Part shown: in pieces, positions 46,182 through 57,099 of the stretch
Position numbering within the stretch: the stretch's first letter is position 1
How the letters are laid out: the number at the start of each line of letters is the position of its first letter
DNA from: Pleurodeles waltl
Taxonomy: Eukaryota; Chordata; Amphibia; Caudata; Salamandridae
DNA: 64,000 bases
NCBI RefSeq assembly: GCF_031143425.1
Contig: NC_090439.1
Coordinates: 641,391,465 to 641,455,464 of the forward strand
Direction of reading: 5' to 3'
Position numbers and translations under genes: made by a program
The notes under the pieces: generated by a model
The model's input: only the letters and a program-made list of their open reading frames with translations
The model's database searches: none
Told to the model about the DNA's origin: nothing

Positions 46182-48140
46182 CTACAAGTTTGCCCTCTGC
46201 AGGGTCTTTTTTATGGCACGCACCCTTCGATTTACTTGTGCCACCTCCTGCTGCAGCCTGGTCATTTTCCGCAACATACGGCCCAAGTTCCGTTGCATCT
46301 GTTGAAAAGCTGCTGGGTCTATGACTGCAGCAGGGGTGGTTTGGGTGCCAGTAGAGGAAGTATGTGCCCTTGTCGGTGCCATTTCTGTAGGAGGAGGTGC
46401 AGGTGGTGCTGTGACAGGTCCTGGAGCAGTGGAGGTTGACGGTGCAGCAAAGGTGCCTGCTGAGGTTGGTGCCACCTGGGTGGTAGTGGTGGTTCTGGTG
46501 GTGGTGGCTGTGGTGGACATGGAAGGGCCCCCTTGGGCAAATGCCCTCCACACTCCGGAGGCTCCTTCATGGCGATAACTCTTTGCCATGTTGCAGAACC
46601 CCAACTCCACATCCAGAATGTGGTGGTAACGCATCGCCCTGTGCTGAAACTCCCAAATCTGGATGGGATTCATATTGGCAGCTGTTAAAACAAATAGAAA
46701 ACCAAACATTAGGTACTTTATTGTGTGATATGGCTCCAAAAGTAAATCAGACAATACATCTAATGTACCAGAAATAGGCCATATCATCATACAGATCACT
46801 GATTGTCCGTGAGGAAGTACATGCCTTTGCAGCCTAGACATGTCCTATCAAACAGCACAGCAATATTCTAAAAGATGGGTAACCATGGGTTTACCACTGC
46901 AAACATGTACAGACCCGGGGACTCCAGTGAGTGATACACACATATCTGCACACATTCAGTGGCCCTAACTATCATTTGGTGGCAAACATGCTCCATCATT
47001 AGTTAGCAGACTAATTCATGGAGTGTATTCTTCTCATCATGTGTATCCATGAGAGACATGCAAAGCCACTTTCCTGGAGGACTGCAATACCAGTCACCCA
47101 GCTATTGTGACTAAGACCAATTTAAAACACACAGGTACAATGTACAGAGGGCCAGGGACAGTTGTTAGCCCTCATTTTGTATCATTTTCATCATTTTATG
47201 TGCCACAGCTATGGTAAGTTGAACCAACCATAGAGATATGAACCTGTGTGCATAACTTTTGGCATCCATCCCTAATTTAATTGTGGCACTACAAAGTCCT
47301 AATATCAGTCTAATATCAGTCTAAGATGTTACCTGAGGTTGTTACGTAGGTGTCAGAATCCAGTTCAGACATGCATCCGAAAACATTGAGGAACACAATA
47401 TTTCTTGTAAAAATCTGGATTTAAAACATGTGTTTCCTGATACACTCACAGACCATGCATGAAACATATGTTAGAGCCACATTTGCATCATAGATTGACC
47501 TGAAGGCAGCACTCATTTACAGGCTCCTGTTGTGTTTTGTAAGTTAGTCTAGCTGTTGCGTCAACAAATTACGGTAATGTGTAGGAATTATTATATATCT
47601 CACAGGCAACTGTGGCCCATATTTATACTTTTCAGTGCCGCATTTGTGCCGCTTTTTGATGCAAAAGCGGCGCTAACTTACAAAATACAACAGTATTTTG
47701 TAAGTTTGCGCTGCTTTTGCTTCAAAAACATACGCAAATGCGGCTCTAATAAAGTAGAAATATGGGCCTGTATGTTTAACTTGCATTCCACATGTTCAAA
47801 AACATTGCCTGCAGCATAAGAACAAATCAACTGTCACTACAGAGCATTTAAATCTGCACATTACTCTGACTTGTACTCACTAACACGGCCACCAATCACA
47901 ATCCCCAGGTGGTCCAGCAGGTCTTGCTCCCGGGCAACAAGGTCAGCCCAACAGTGTTTCAGCTGGTGGTCATTGCGCGGTGTGTTGTAGATTCGCTGTC
48001 GATGGTACAGGATCTTTGACCACAGGAGCCTCTTTGCCTCTGTGTGATACCCCTGTATCACATGGCCACCTGCTTCAATCATTAACGGTAGGAAGTGGCA
48101 CACCAGCCAAATAAAGCCCCCCAGCTCCTCCTCTCCCATC
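46182..48140 (-). CDS. Myb/SANT-like protein gene of host Harbinger, spliced
   Basis: Two exons join in frame: 48140-47881 (donor GTGAGTAC, acceptor CAG upstream of the exon) and 46681-46182 (acceptor TTTTAACAG). The first encodes MGEEELGGFIWLV...KRLLWSKILYH...HQLKHCWADLVAREQDLLDHLG, resembling the Myb/SANT-like DNA-binding fold of Harbinger partner proteins. The second carries IQIWEFQHRAMRYHHILDVE, a Thr/Pro-rich linker and a coiled-coil-like basic end (RNLGRMLRKMTRLQQEVAQV). The exon beginning G|ATG preceded by an acceptor suggests an upstream exon or 5' UTR. The frame is open in both exons. Function in binding transposon ends and importing the nuclease is from family knowledge. Confidence 0.6.
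47614..47768. mobile_element. Palindromic miniature element (155 bp) in intron
   Basis: GGCCCATATTTATACTTTTC at the left is matched by its inverted counterpart ending AGAAATATGGGCC. Inner arms 'acttacaaaatac' and 'gtattttgtaagt' fold back. TGT flanks both sides (47611-47613 and 47769-47771). It lies in the intron of the Myb-like gene. Confidence 0.75.
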
Positions 48141-49206
48141 CTGCCAAGACAAGGCCTAACCAACATGCTTGCACCAAAAAAGAGAATAAAGGGGTACAGA
48201 GGAGAATGGAGGGAAAGTAAGAGGGGGAAATGCAAAACAATTAACAGAACACAGCCCAACTATCTCCAAACTAACACTACCCACAACAGACTCCCAACAG
48301 TACAAAGACAAATTTAGACACCAGAAATGACCCAAAAAAACAATAACACAGGATACCACAGACACTTAGGAAACACAAAAAGACAATTTAAAGAGCACAC
48401 TGGAGACAAATTCACAAAATGCACAGAGAGACAAGTCAAAACACAGCCACACAGTCAGGAAATATCAGAGACTACAAGGTGAAAGTGAAAGTACACCCAC
48501 TGTACCAATTTTGTAAACATGATATCCTATTACATCACTTCCTGCCTCAAATGTGGTGCGTTTTTAATCTTATGCGTCAAAATATTATAACGCTTACAGT
48601 CTGTGCATCATTTTCTTTTTATGCACATGCTTAGAAATAACCCTGCATCCCTATTTTGAAATATGTTTCATACTTAACCAATTTCAGGGAGTACAGTGTG
48701 GGAATTACCGCTTAGGGCCAATGGATGTTTCATGGCAATGAGCGCCATATTTCGACGCACATGCATCATTTTTGGACGCATGTGTGTCTTTTTTGACATG
48801 TATGCGTTAAAATTACTGTCTTTGACTGGGTTTGGGTAATTTCTCATTTGTAATAGTACATGACAGGTGTGACAATACAGAGATAGGCTGATTGCACCAA
48901 CATTGTGCATTCCGGTGTATGGGCACATGTGACAGATCATACTACTGCAGACCATGATCCTCTACTTGTACCGGATTTGCACTCTTCACTGACGCAATAG
49001 ATGGCCATACGTGTGGAATACTATAGGTACTACCCAGTTTGGGCATGTTTTGCATCGAGAGAGGATAGCAAGGCGACGCAACTCAATACAGTAACTCAAT
49101 GCCTATGGGTCAATGTGTGTGAATTGGCTCTTACTATTGTAGTTGTCCCACTGTGTGAACATCACAAGACGCATTTTTGCAAATCTGCTTGTATGCATGT
49201 GGAGTC
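48141..49206. other. Non-coding spacer of host Harbinger
   Basis: No gene is seen. 'gcgtcaaaa' and 'gacgcatgtgtg'-type motifs recur (48550-48800) and recall the ends of the 47614 element. Confidence 0.35.
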
Positions 49207-49209
49207 AAT
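49207..49209. repeat. Harbinger target-site duplication, left
   Basis: AAT precedes the GGGGG end and recurs at 59201-59203. It is three bases long, as expected for PIF/Harbinger, though not the usual TWA. Confidence 0.75.
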
Positions 49210-49480
49210 GGGGGTGATTCTAACCCTGGCGGTCGGTGATAAAGCGGCGGCCAAACCGCCAACAGGCCGGCGGTCCAAAAAATGGAATTCTGACCCTGGC
49301 GGGAAACGCCAACACAGCCCGCCACATTAACACTCTGACCGCCACGGCGGGACCGACAAACAGCGCGGCGGTCACCGCCAACAGACAAGCGGCAGACAAT
49401 GTACCGCCCACACTATCATGACCGGCCAATCCGCCACCTTTTCTGGGGCGGGAGCACCGCCGATAAAAACACGGCGGAAA
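49210..49480 (+). repeat. Left terminal and subterminal repeat of Harbinger
   Basis: The TIR (about 26 bp, about four mismatches to the right end) is followed by many GGCGGT/ACCGCC motifs in both orientations, e.g. 'gcggcggccaaaccgcc' (49252) and 'gcgcggcggtcaccgcc' (49363). Such motifs are plausible binding sites for the Myb-like partner. Confidence 0.8.
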
Positions 49481-50103
49481 CAGACTACGAATGGGAAAAC
49501 GCGCACCTCTACGCACTCCACAAGGAAGGAGGACAGCATGGAACCCGAATTAAACATCCTACCTGCTCTCGTCTACCTGCTCATCTACCACGAGTACGAA
49601 CGCCGGCGCAGACGACAACTGTGAGTACTGCACCTACGACACAGGGGAGGGAGGAGGACGAAAGGTTACGTGCACACACATACGCGATACACCCACCACC
49701 CCCAAACCATGTACACACCAATGCAGAGCAACAAGTCACAGTGAAACCACCCAAACCCCCGTAAAAAAAACAAGGACATAATTAAATTGTGACTCGAAAT
49801 TTATGGGAAATAAAAACCACTGATAAGTCACGGTCAAATAGCAATAACAAATCAAATATACCAATTCAATATCCAGTGTATACGATAAACCGAGGCAATA
49901 AGTCCTGCACATCTAACGAGATTCCAAGTGTCCGTGGGCCAAAGTGTAGCAACACAAGGGCAAAGCCCACACAGGAGACCTGAGTCCTTTGGAGAGAACA
50001 CTGCAGGGGCATCTGATGAAAAAACCACAGGCACCTCAGGGGGAAGGGAAGGGGGGGGGGCACCACAGCCACATGATCCCACGACGCCAGATCCACGAAG
50101 GGG
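49481..50103. other. Non-coding left arm of Harbinger
   Basis: No gene is recognised. Short frames lack domains. Confidence 0.4.
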
Positions 50104-50345
50104 CCACCATGCCCACTGTGCCATCCTGGGGAGTGCAAAGCCACAGTCTTTCAAGTCTCTACAGTGGGTGGCTTGGCCACCCGGCCATCCTGGGGAGTGC
50201 AAAGCCACAGTCTTTCAAGTCTCTACAGTGGGTGGCTTGGCCACCCGGCCATCCTGGGGAGTGCAAAGCCACAGTCTCTCAAGTCTCTACAGTGGGCGGC
50301 TTGCCCACTCGGCCATCCTGGGGAGTGCAAAGCCACAGTCCATCA
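50104..50345. repeat. 64-bp tandem repeat, about four copies
   Basis: 'gccatcctggggagtgcaaa' recurs at 50120, 50184, 50248 and 50312, exactly 64 bp apart, with very few differences. The parallel open frames (PGHPGECKATVF...) are translated repeat. Confidence 0.9.
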
Positions 50346-50446
50346 GGTGGATAACAGTCTCCGCCGGTCAAGGAGGAGGCATGGTGGGCACAGTGAACCG
50401 TGAACAGTAGCTCAAGACAGATCCGGCACTGTCATTGTGCCAGTGT

Positions 50447-52127
50447 TGCTTGAGACGGCGGGGCCCAGCGGAGCGGTGCTTGACAGGAAGGGGCCCAGCG
50501 GAGCGGTGCTTGACAGGAAGGGGCCAGCGGAGCGGTGCTTGAGTCGGGGGGCCCAGCGGAGCGGTGCTTGACAGGAAGGGCCCAGCGGAGCGGTGCTTGA
50601 GACGGCGGGGCCCAGCGGAGCGGTGCTTAACAGGAAGGGCCCAGCGGTGCTTGACAGGAAGGGCCCAGCGGAGCGGTGCTTGAGACGGCGGGGCCCAGCG
50701 GAGCGGTGCTTGAGACGGCGGGGCCCAGCGGAGCGGTGCTTGACAGGAAGGGGCCCAGCGGAGCGGTGCTTGACAGGAAGGGGCCAGCGGAGCGGTGCTT
50801 GAGACGGCGGGGCCCAGCAGAGCGGTGCTTGACAGGAAGGGGCCCAGCGGAGCGGTGCTTGACAGGAAGGGGCCCAGCGGAGCGGTGCTTGACAGGAAGG
50901 GGCCAGCGGAGCGGTGCTTGACAGGAAGGGGCCCAGCGGAGCGGTGCTTGACAGGAAGGGGCCCAGCGGAGCGGTGCTTGACAGGAAGGGGCCAGCGGAG
51001 CGGTGCTTGAGACGGCGGGGCCCAGCGGAGCGGTGCTTGACAGGAAGGGCCCAGCAGAGCGGTGCTTGAGACGGCGGGGCCCAGCGGAGCGGTGCTTGAG
51101 ACGGCGGGGCCCTGTTCAGCGGTGCTTGAGACGGCGGGCCCTGTTCAGCGGTGCTTGAGACGGCGGGGCCCAGCGGAGCGGTGCTTGACAGGAAGGGCCC
51201 AGCGGAGCGGTGCTTGACAGGAAGGGCCCAGCGGAGCGGTGCTTGAGACGGCGGGGCCCAGCGGAGCGGTGCTTGAGACGGCGGGGCCCAGCGGAGCGGT
51301 GCTTGACAGGAAGGGGCCCAGCGGAGCGGTGATTGACAGGAAGGGGCCAGCGGAGCGGTGCTTGAGATGGCGGGGCCCAGCGGAGCGGTGCTTGACAGGA
51401 AGGGCCCAGCGGAGGGGTGCTTGACAGGAAGGGCCCAGCGGAGCGGTGCTTGAGACGGCGGGGCCCAGCGGAGCGGTGCTTGAGACGGCGGGGCCCAGCG
51501 GAGCGGTGCTTGACAGGAAGGGGCCCAGCGGAGTGGTGCTTGACAGGAAGGGGCCCAGCAGAGCGGTGCTTGACAGGAAGGGGCCAGCGGAGCGGTGCTT
51601 GACAGGAAGGGGCTCAGCGGAGCGGTGCTTGAGATGCGGGGCCCAGCGGAGCGGTGCTTGACAGGAAGGGCCCAGCGGAGCGGTGCTTGACAGGAAGGGC
51701 CCAGCGGAGCGTTGCTTGAGACGGCGGGGCCCAGCGGAGCGGTGCTTGACAGGAAGGGCCCAGCGGAGCGGTGCTTGACAGGAAGGGCCCAGCGGAGCGG
51801 TGCTTGAGACGGCGGGGCCCAGCGGAGCGGTGCTTGACAGGAAGGGGCCCAGCGGTGCGGTGCTTGACAGGAAGGGGCCCAGCGGAGCGGTGCTTGACAG
51901 GAAGGGGCCAGCGGAGCGGTGCTTGAGACGGCAGGGCCCAGCGGAGCGGTGCTTGACAGGAAGGGGCCCAGCGGAGCGGTGCTTGACAGGAAGGGCCCAG
52001 CGGAGCGGTGCTTGAGATGGCGGGGCGCAGCGGAGCGGTGCTTGAGACGGCGGGGCCCTGTTCAGCTGTGCTTGAGACGGCGGGGCCCTGTTCAGCGGTG
52101 CTTGAGACGGCGGGGCCCTGTTCAGCG
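50447..52127. repeat. GC-rich 30-bp minisatellite, about 55 copies
   Basis: Each unit is a 10-bp head, either 'gagacggcgg' or 'gacaggaagg', followed by the constant 'ggcccagcggagcggtgctt'. The heads alternate irregularly. Occasional units lack 1 bp or 10 bp. Frames stay open on both strands because the unit is divisible by three. Every unit carries GCGGT, the motif of the element ends. Confidence 0.92.
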
Positions 52128-52500
52128 GTGCTCTTCTGCACGGCGGGGTCCTGTTCAGTGGTCTCTTCTGCACGGCGGGGCCCTGTTCAGCGGTGCTCTT
52201 CTGCACGGCGGGGCCCTGTTCAGCGGTGCTCTTCTGCACGGCGGGGCCCTGTTCAGCGGTGCTCTTCTGCACGGCGGTGCCCTGTTCAGCGGTGCTCTTC
52301 TGCACGGCGGGGCCCTGTTCAGCGGTGCTCTTCTGCACGGCGGGGCCCTCTTCAGCGGTGCTCTTCTGCACGGCGGGGCCCTGTTCAGCGGTGCTCTTCT
52401 GCACGGCGGGGCCCTCTTCAGCGGTGCTCTACTGCACGGCGGGGCCCTGTTCAGCGGTGCTTGAGACGGCGGGGCCCTGTTCAGCGGTGCTCGTCCAGTA
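52128..52500. repeat. 33-bp minisatellite, about 11 copies
   Basis: The unit combines 'ctgttcagcggtgctcttct' with 'gcacggcggggcc'. It adjoins and grades into the 30-bp array through mixed units (about 52040-52130). The minus-strand frame reads as an 11-residue QKSTAEQGPAV repeat, considered a by-product. Confidence 0.9.
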
Positions 52501-52676
52501 GGTCAAGGGAGCCAGACCTGGCCTGGACTCCCTGCTCAGTCGCCCTCCGACCGTGCTGTTGCTGGACTCTTCGGTGACGGAGTCCTGGGCCCTTTGGTGT
52601 CCTTCCTAACACCCGGGATGGGGCTTGTGGGCCCCTCCTGCTCCGCGCTCCTGCTGGCTGCCTTTTCCGCCCTGCT

Positions 52677-55084
52677 TCACTTTCGCTCCTTAGATGGGGC
52701 TCTCGGGCCCTTGCCTCCCCTAGATGTTGTGGCTGGTGAAGTGGGCAAACTTTGCTCCTTGGGGGCAGCCGTGTCAGTCCTCTCACGGCGGCCCTTTAGC
52801 TTCCTGGTCTTCTTGCCTGGTGGGGGGCTGGCTGTCCCCTTGCTGCTGATTGAAGTGTCACTGCTGGCAAAGGGTGGGCTCCAGAACCCATGCACCACAG
52901 TGACACTCGAAGCTGGGCTGGTGGTGGCTGAGGTGCTCTTGGGACACTTTGCAGATGGAGGGGGGGGGTCAGTGGAGGGAAAGAGGTCAAGATTAGCAAG
53001 GAAAACTTTCTTAGGACCAAGGTAAAAGGTAGGAGAAGTGGTGATGGAAGTGGAGGAAGAGGATGTGGTTGTAGGAGAGTCAGGTGTGCTGTCTTTGGGT
53101 GCAGGTGCTTGTGCTGGAGGCTGTCGTGAGGTGGATGGCTGTTGGGTGGGTGTCTGCCTGCGTTTGTGTGTCTTGGAAGAGGGGGTGACAGACACAGTGG
53201 GAGAGGACACAGGGGACGTGTAAATGGTAGTGGGGGTGGTGACTGCACGTGTGCGGACTGGACTGGAGGGTGTGCTGGTGATGGAAGCACTGGCTGATGG
53301 TGGTGTGCATGCAGGTGTGAGTGTAGATGTCACAGGGAGGGAGGAGGGAGACGAGGAGGAGGGGGACACAGAGGTGGTAGTGACTGTTGGAATGTCTGCA
53401 TCTGGGTGTTGCTTGCGTGAATGCTTGTGGGTTCTGTGGTGCTTGTGTCTGGATAAGCTGCCCTTGGGTGTTGAGGTGTGTGCAGGCTGGTCTGATGGTG
53501 TGGATGGGATAGGCTGAGGAACAGGAGACAGAGACAGGCTGGAGGCAGTCAGAAGAGGGAGGCTGGAAACAGGGACAATGGCTGCCGTCAGTGCTGAGGC
53601 CAGAGCATTGAACGATCGTTGATGGGCAGCCTGACCCGAATGAATGCCCTCCAGGTAGGCATTGCTCCGATGCACCTCCCTTTCTACCCCCTGGATGGCA
53701 TTCAAAAGGGTAGTCTGCCCAACAATGAGTGTCCTGAGGAGGTCAATGACCTCCTCACTGAGGGTAACAGGGGCAGGGGCTGAGGTGCCTGGGGCGAAGG
53801 AGACGCCCGCCTTCCTGGGCGAGCGGGCACGGAGCGTAGGCTGAGGGGCTGCTGGGAGGGCGGGGCTGGCGCGCTGGGTGGCGGCTGTACCTGGAGAGGC
53901 GGGGGGCCCGGATGTGGCCGCCACCGCTACGGAGCTCCCATCCGAGGACGTGTCGCTGTCGCTGGTGTCACCACCGGTCCCCGTTGTGGTGCTCCCCTCG
54001 CCCTACGGATCAATGGTGCCCTCGGTGTCTGTTCCTGGTCCCACCGGGGCCTTGTGACTTGCAGCTCCCTCGTGCTCCGATGCCAATTCTCCTCCGCCTG
54101 ATGATGCTAATGCACAGATGCACAAGAAGACGAAGAAGAAGGGTGGGGGGAGAAAAACGAAGACCAGGTTGAGTGCATGTAATGTCAACACCGTTGGCGG
54201 AGAGGACAGACACAGGAGCCTCATGCACTAAGCCGCGCATTCGGGGTACACTACTCAGTACTTCTGACTAGGACAACAGGTCTAGAGACGACAAAGGCGC
54301 ACATGTGTGATGCTGGACCATCAATAGCTGTACTTGTCACCCTACAGAGGTGGGGGCCGGGAGCACAGGGCCATGCCTAAAGGAGAGGACTACACTACCG
54401 AAAGCGCCCTGGCCTAATGTCACCCCCAACCCTCCTCCCCCACCCAGATACCTCCACTGCGCAGAGAGATAGCAGAATGTGCTGATACTCACCCCCTTGT
54501 GTCTGCTGTGATGTCCTCAAGCGCCCATCCAAATCAGGGTAGGCCACCGCCAGGATCCGGGACATCAAGGGGGTCAGGGTACGACTGGCACCCCTCCTAG
54601 GTTGGGAGGCCATCCCCAGCAGTGACTCGGCGGTCTTCCTGGTCCCGCGGCGGATGTCCTCCCACCTCTTGCGGCTGTGGGTGCCCCGTCTGACGTGGAC
54701 CCCCAGGGCCCGGACTTCCTTGGCGATGGCACGCCAAATGTCCACTTTCTGATGGGCGCTGACCTATTTGACATGTACAGGGTGGGAAGGAAGAATCATC
54801 ATTTCTCTGCATGTTAGATGCGATTGGCCCCCCCTCCCCAACCTTGCCATATGGCACATGCTCTCATCTGTCGTGCGTTGCACTCCTCATTCGCCCCCCA
54901 CCCCACCAACTTAGCATCCACACCACTCCACACAGGCATAGCCCATTCAATTTGCACCCAGTGTACTTACCTGTTGGTCTGGAGGACCGTAGAGTAACGC
55001 ATACTGGGGGAGGACCCCATCCACAAGTTTGTCCAACTCCTCAGACGTGAAGGCAGGGGCCCTTTCCCCAGTCGCAGCAGCCAT
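52677..55084 (-). pseudogene. Myb/SANT-like protein gene 1 of Harbinger, three exons with a premature TAG
   Basis: Exons inferred by consensus and frame are 55084-54971 (MAAATGERAPAFTSEELDKL, donor GTAAGT), 54763-54493 (VSAHQKVDIWRAIAKEVRAL...RKRWEDIRRGTRKTAESLLG, donor GTGAGT) and 54106-52677. They join in phase to 605 codons. Exons 1-2 form a trihelix/Myb-like DNA-binding domain. Exon 3 has a short conserved helical part (LSEEVIDLLRTLIVGQTTLL...VEREVHRSN) and a long Ser/Thr/Pro-rich tail. A TAG at 54005-54003 interrupts exon 3, yet the same frame stays open for 415+ codons afterwards, so the stop is probably recent. Its start faces the nuclease start across a 503-bp gap. The expected role is binding transposon ends and assisting the nuclease (family knowledge). 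Confidence 0.7.
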
Positions 55085-55587
55085 TATCACTTCCACACTT
55101 CCAGACCGAGCTCACAGCAGCACTTGCAGTATAGGTCCTCTCCTGTGGATGATCAGGTCTCGAGTGATTAAGCAGATAGAAAATGGCGGTCACGCCCGCG
55201 GCGGTGCGTACCGCGGCGGTGCGTACCGCGACCGCCGGCACACCTCGTCATTGGCTCCTGAAACCCATAGGCCTCAATGTTAGCCAATGCGGATTCGTAT
55301 AGCGGTCTTCGACCGCCTACCGCCACGGTGTGCCACGCCAGCACATTGACCTCACATCCCATTGTCCCACTTCACAGGTCAGGCAGCCGCCATTTCAAGG
55401 GCCCACATGGCATTATTTGTAATGCGTCACACAGGCCTAGGCCTTGCATTGCCACACATACACGCCTTTCAATACATAGATAATCGTGTGCTATGCATGC
55501 AGTGGTGAACGTACCTGTGATTTGCTTGACTCTGTGCGCCATGTTGTCCTTCCTAGGCACCGTCCGCTGGGACTTGCGAGGAGAAGG
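55085..55587. promoter_or_regulatory. Shared divergent promoter region of Harbinger genes
   Basis: Gene 1 (minus) and the nuclease (plus) start from opposite sides of this gap. It contains two adjacent copies of 'gcggcggtgcgtaccgc' type sequence (55198-55230) and 'agcggtcttcgaccgcc' (55301), the same motifs as the element ends. No TATA box is certain. A possible acceptor 'ccttcctag' at 55555 allows an upstream nuclease exon. Confidence 0.45.
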
Positions 55588-56592
55588 ATGAATCCTCGCG
55601 TGTACCGACCGCTGGTGGACCTGTCGACAATGGAAGAACGCCATATCATACTACGATACCGACTTGACCGAGCCACTATACATGAACTGTGTGCCCAGCT
55701 GGAGTCAGACATGATGTCCCCCATCCGCCAACCCACAGGAATTCCCCCTCTAGTGCAGGTTCTGTCAGTCCTCCATTTTTTGGCAAGTGGCTCATTCCAG
55801 ACAACAGTGGCCATGTCATCTGGAATGTCTCAGCCTATGTTTTCAAAAATCTTGTCTAGAGTGTTGTCTGCCCTGACGAAACACATGCGGCGCTACATTG
55901 TATTCCCTGAGGAGGTTGATTTGGCCACTGTGAAGGGTGATTTTTATACCCTTGGACATATCCCCAACATAATTGGTGCCATTGATGGGACCCATGTGGC
56001 TTTAGTACCCCCAAAAGACGATGAGCAGGTGTACAGAAACAGGAAAAGTTACCATTCGATGAACGTCCAGGTGGTCTGTTTGGCTGACCAGTACATCTCC
56101 CATGTGAATGCCAAGTTCCCTGGGTCAGTGCATGACGCGTATGTGATGCGAAATAGCAGCATCCCTTATGTGATGGAACAGCTACAGAGACAACGTGTGT
56201 GGATAATTGGTGACTCTGGTTACCCCAACCTGCCTTGGCTATTGACCCCAGTGAGGAATCCCCGGACCAGGGCAGAGGAACGGTACAATGAGGCCCATGG
56301 GCGAACTAGGAGGATCATTGAAAGAACCTTTGGCCTCCTGAAGGCCAGGTTTAGGTGCCTGCATATGACAGGGGGATCCCTGATGTACTCACCAAAGAAG
56401 GTGTGCCAGATCATCGTGGCCTGCTGTATGCTTCACAATCTGGCATTGCGACGTCAGGTGCCCTTCCTGCAGGAGGATGGTCCAGAGGGTGGTGTTGAAG
56501 CAGCTGTGGAGCCTGCGGAGAGTGAAGAGGAGGAAGACGAAGAGGACGACCCAGACAACAAGGACAGAGTTATCCAACAGTATTTTCAGTAG
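55588..56592 (+). CDS. PIF/Harbinger DDE nuclease (HARBI1-like transposase), intact
   Basis: This enzyme cuts the element out and inserts it at 3-bp targets. The 334-residue frame begins MNPRVYRPLVDLSTMEERH and ends VIQQYFQ, close to the length of HARBI1 (about 350). The N-terminal helical region contains PLVQVLSVLHFLASGSFQ and SQPMFSKILSRVL. The DDE_4-type catalytic core shows D133 in IGAIDGTHV, D209 in IIGDSGYP and E245 in RIIERTFGLLK, with NVQVVCLADQYI between. The tail is acidic (ESEEEEDEEDD). All catalytic residues are present and the frame is clean. ATG at 55588 is the first in frame; the frame itself opens upstream at a GTG (55486) without similarity to the family. It needs a Myb-like partner for DNA binding (family knowledge); two candidates are encoded next to it. 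Confidence 0.92.
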   Translation: MNPRVYRPLVDLSTMEERHIILRYRLDRATIHELCAQLESDMMSPIRQPTGIPPLVQVLSVLHFLASGSFQTTVAMSSGMSQPMFSKILSRVLSALTKHMRRYIVFPEEVDLATVKGDFYTLGHIPNIIGAIDGTHVALVPPKDDEQVYRNRKSYHSMNVQVVCLADQYISHVNAKFPGSVHDAYVMRNSSIPYVMEQLQRQRVWIIGDSGYPNLPWLLTPVRNPRTRAEERYNEAHGRTRRIIERTFGLLKARFRCLHMTGGSLMYSPKKVCQIIVACCMLHNLALRRQVPFLQEDGPEGGVEAAVEPAESEEEEDEEDDPDNKDRVIQQYFQ

Positions 56593-57099
56593 CACACAGG
56601 TAGGAATCACCCACGCGATTTAACATTTACTGAATGCCCCCTGCATCTTTACTTTGTGTATTTCCCCCCAGTTCTTTTAAACTGAAGTTTACTTTTCCCT
56701 TCCCTTTTCAGTGCTGTATGACCCACTGCGTGACTTCTGCTTGGTTAGCCCATGGACTAATGCTTATTGACATCGGTATGTTGTCCACACATAAATAACA
56801 GAACATTATTGATAAGTAATGTGTTATACATTTGTAAATAATACAGGCTGACTCCAGAATGATTTCTGTGCAATGAGTGATTTATTTTTAGTGCTATATT
56901 GTGGTACATGATATTTAAACGGTGATGGGTGGGGGTGGAGTTATGTCCATGGCAGAGTCCAGTTCTTGGTCGCACAGGTGCATTGTTCATCGGGCTGTGG
57001 AAGGATGGAGCAGGGGCAGTTCAAGGTTGGACAGGGTGACACTGTGGGACAGTGGAATGACATCCGGGGGGATATTAGGCTGGCAGGGGTCTTGGCATC
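56593..57099. other. Spacer between convergent Harbinger genes
   Basis: Nuclease (plus) and Myb-like gene 2 (minus) converge here. No gene is seen. AT-rich 3' UTR-like sequence lies at about 56770-56920. Confidence 0.4.

Noticed and set aside
51145..52404. 419-codon minus-strand open frame (QKSTAEQGPAV then SSTAPLGP repeats)
   Set aside because: It is the translation of 33- and 30-bp minisatellites whose units are divisible by three; several frames on both strands are equally open.
50447..52500. CRISPR-like array
   Set aside because: Units abut directly with no unique spacers, and the context is a eukaryotic transposon.
51919..52577. Plus-strand frames of 181 and 189 codons (SARRGPVQRC repeats)
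   Set aside because: Same arrays read on the other strand; no domain, and they run past the repeat by chance.
52796..53290. 164-codon minus-strand His/Pro/Leu-rich frame
   Set aside because: Alternative frame of the Ser/Thr/Pro-rich exon 3 of Myb-like gene 1.
55486..55587. N-terminal extension of the Harbinger nuclease starting at GTG 55486
   Set aside because: It has no ATG and no family similarity; the ATG at 55588 gives the usual length.
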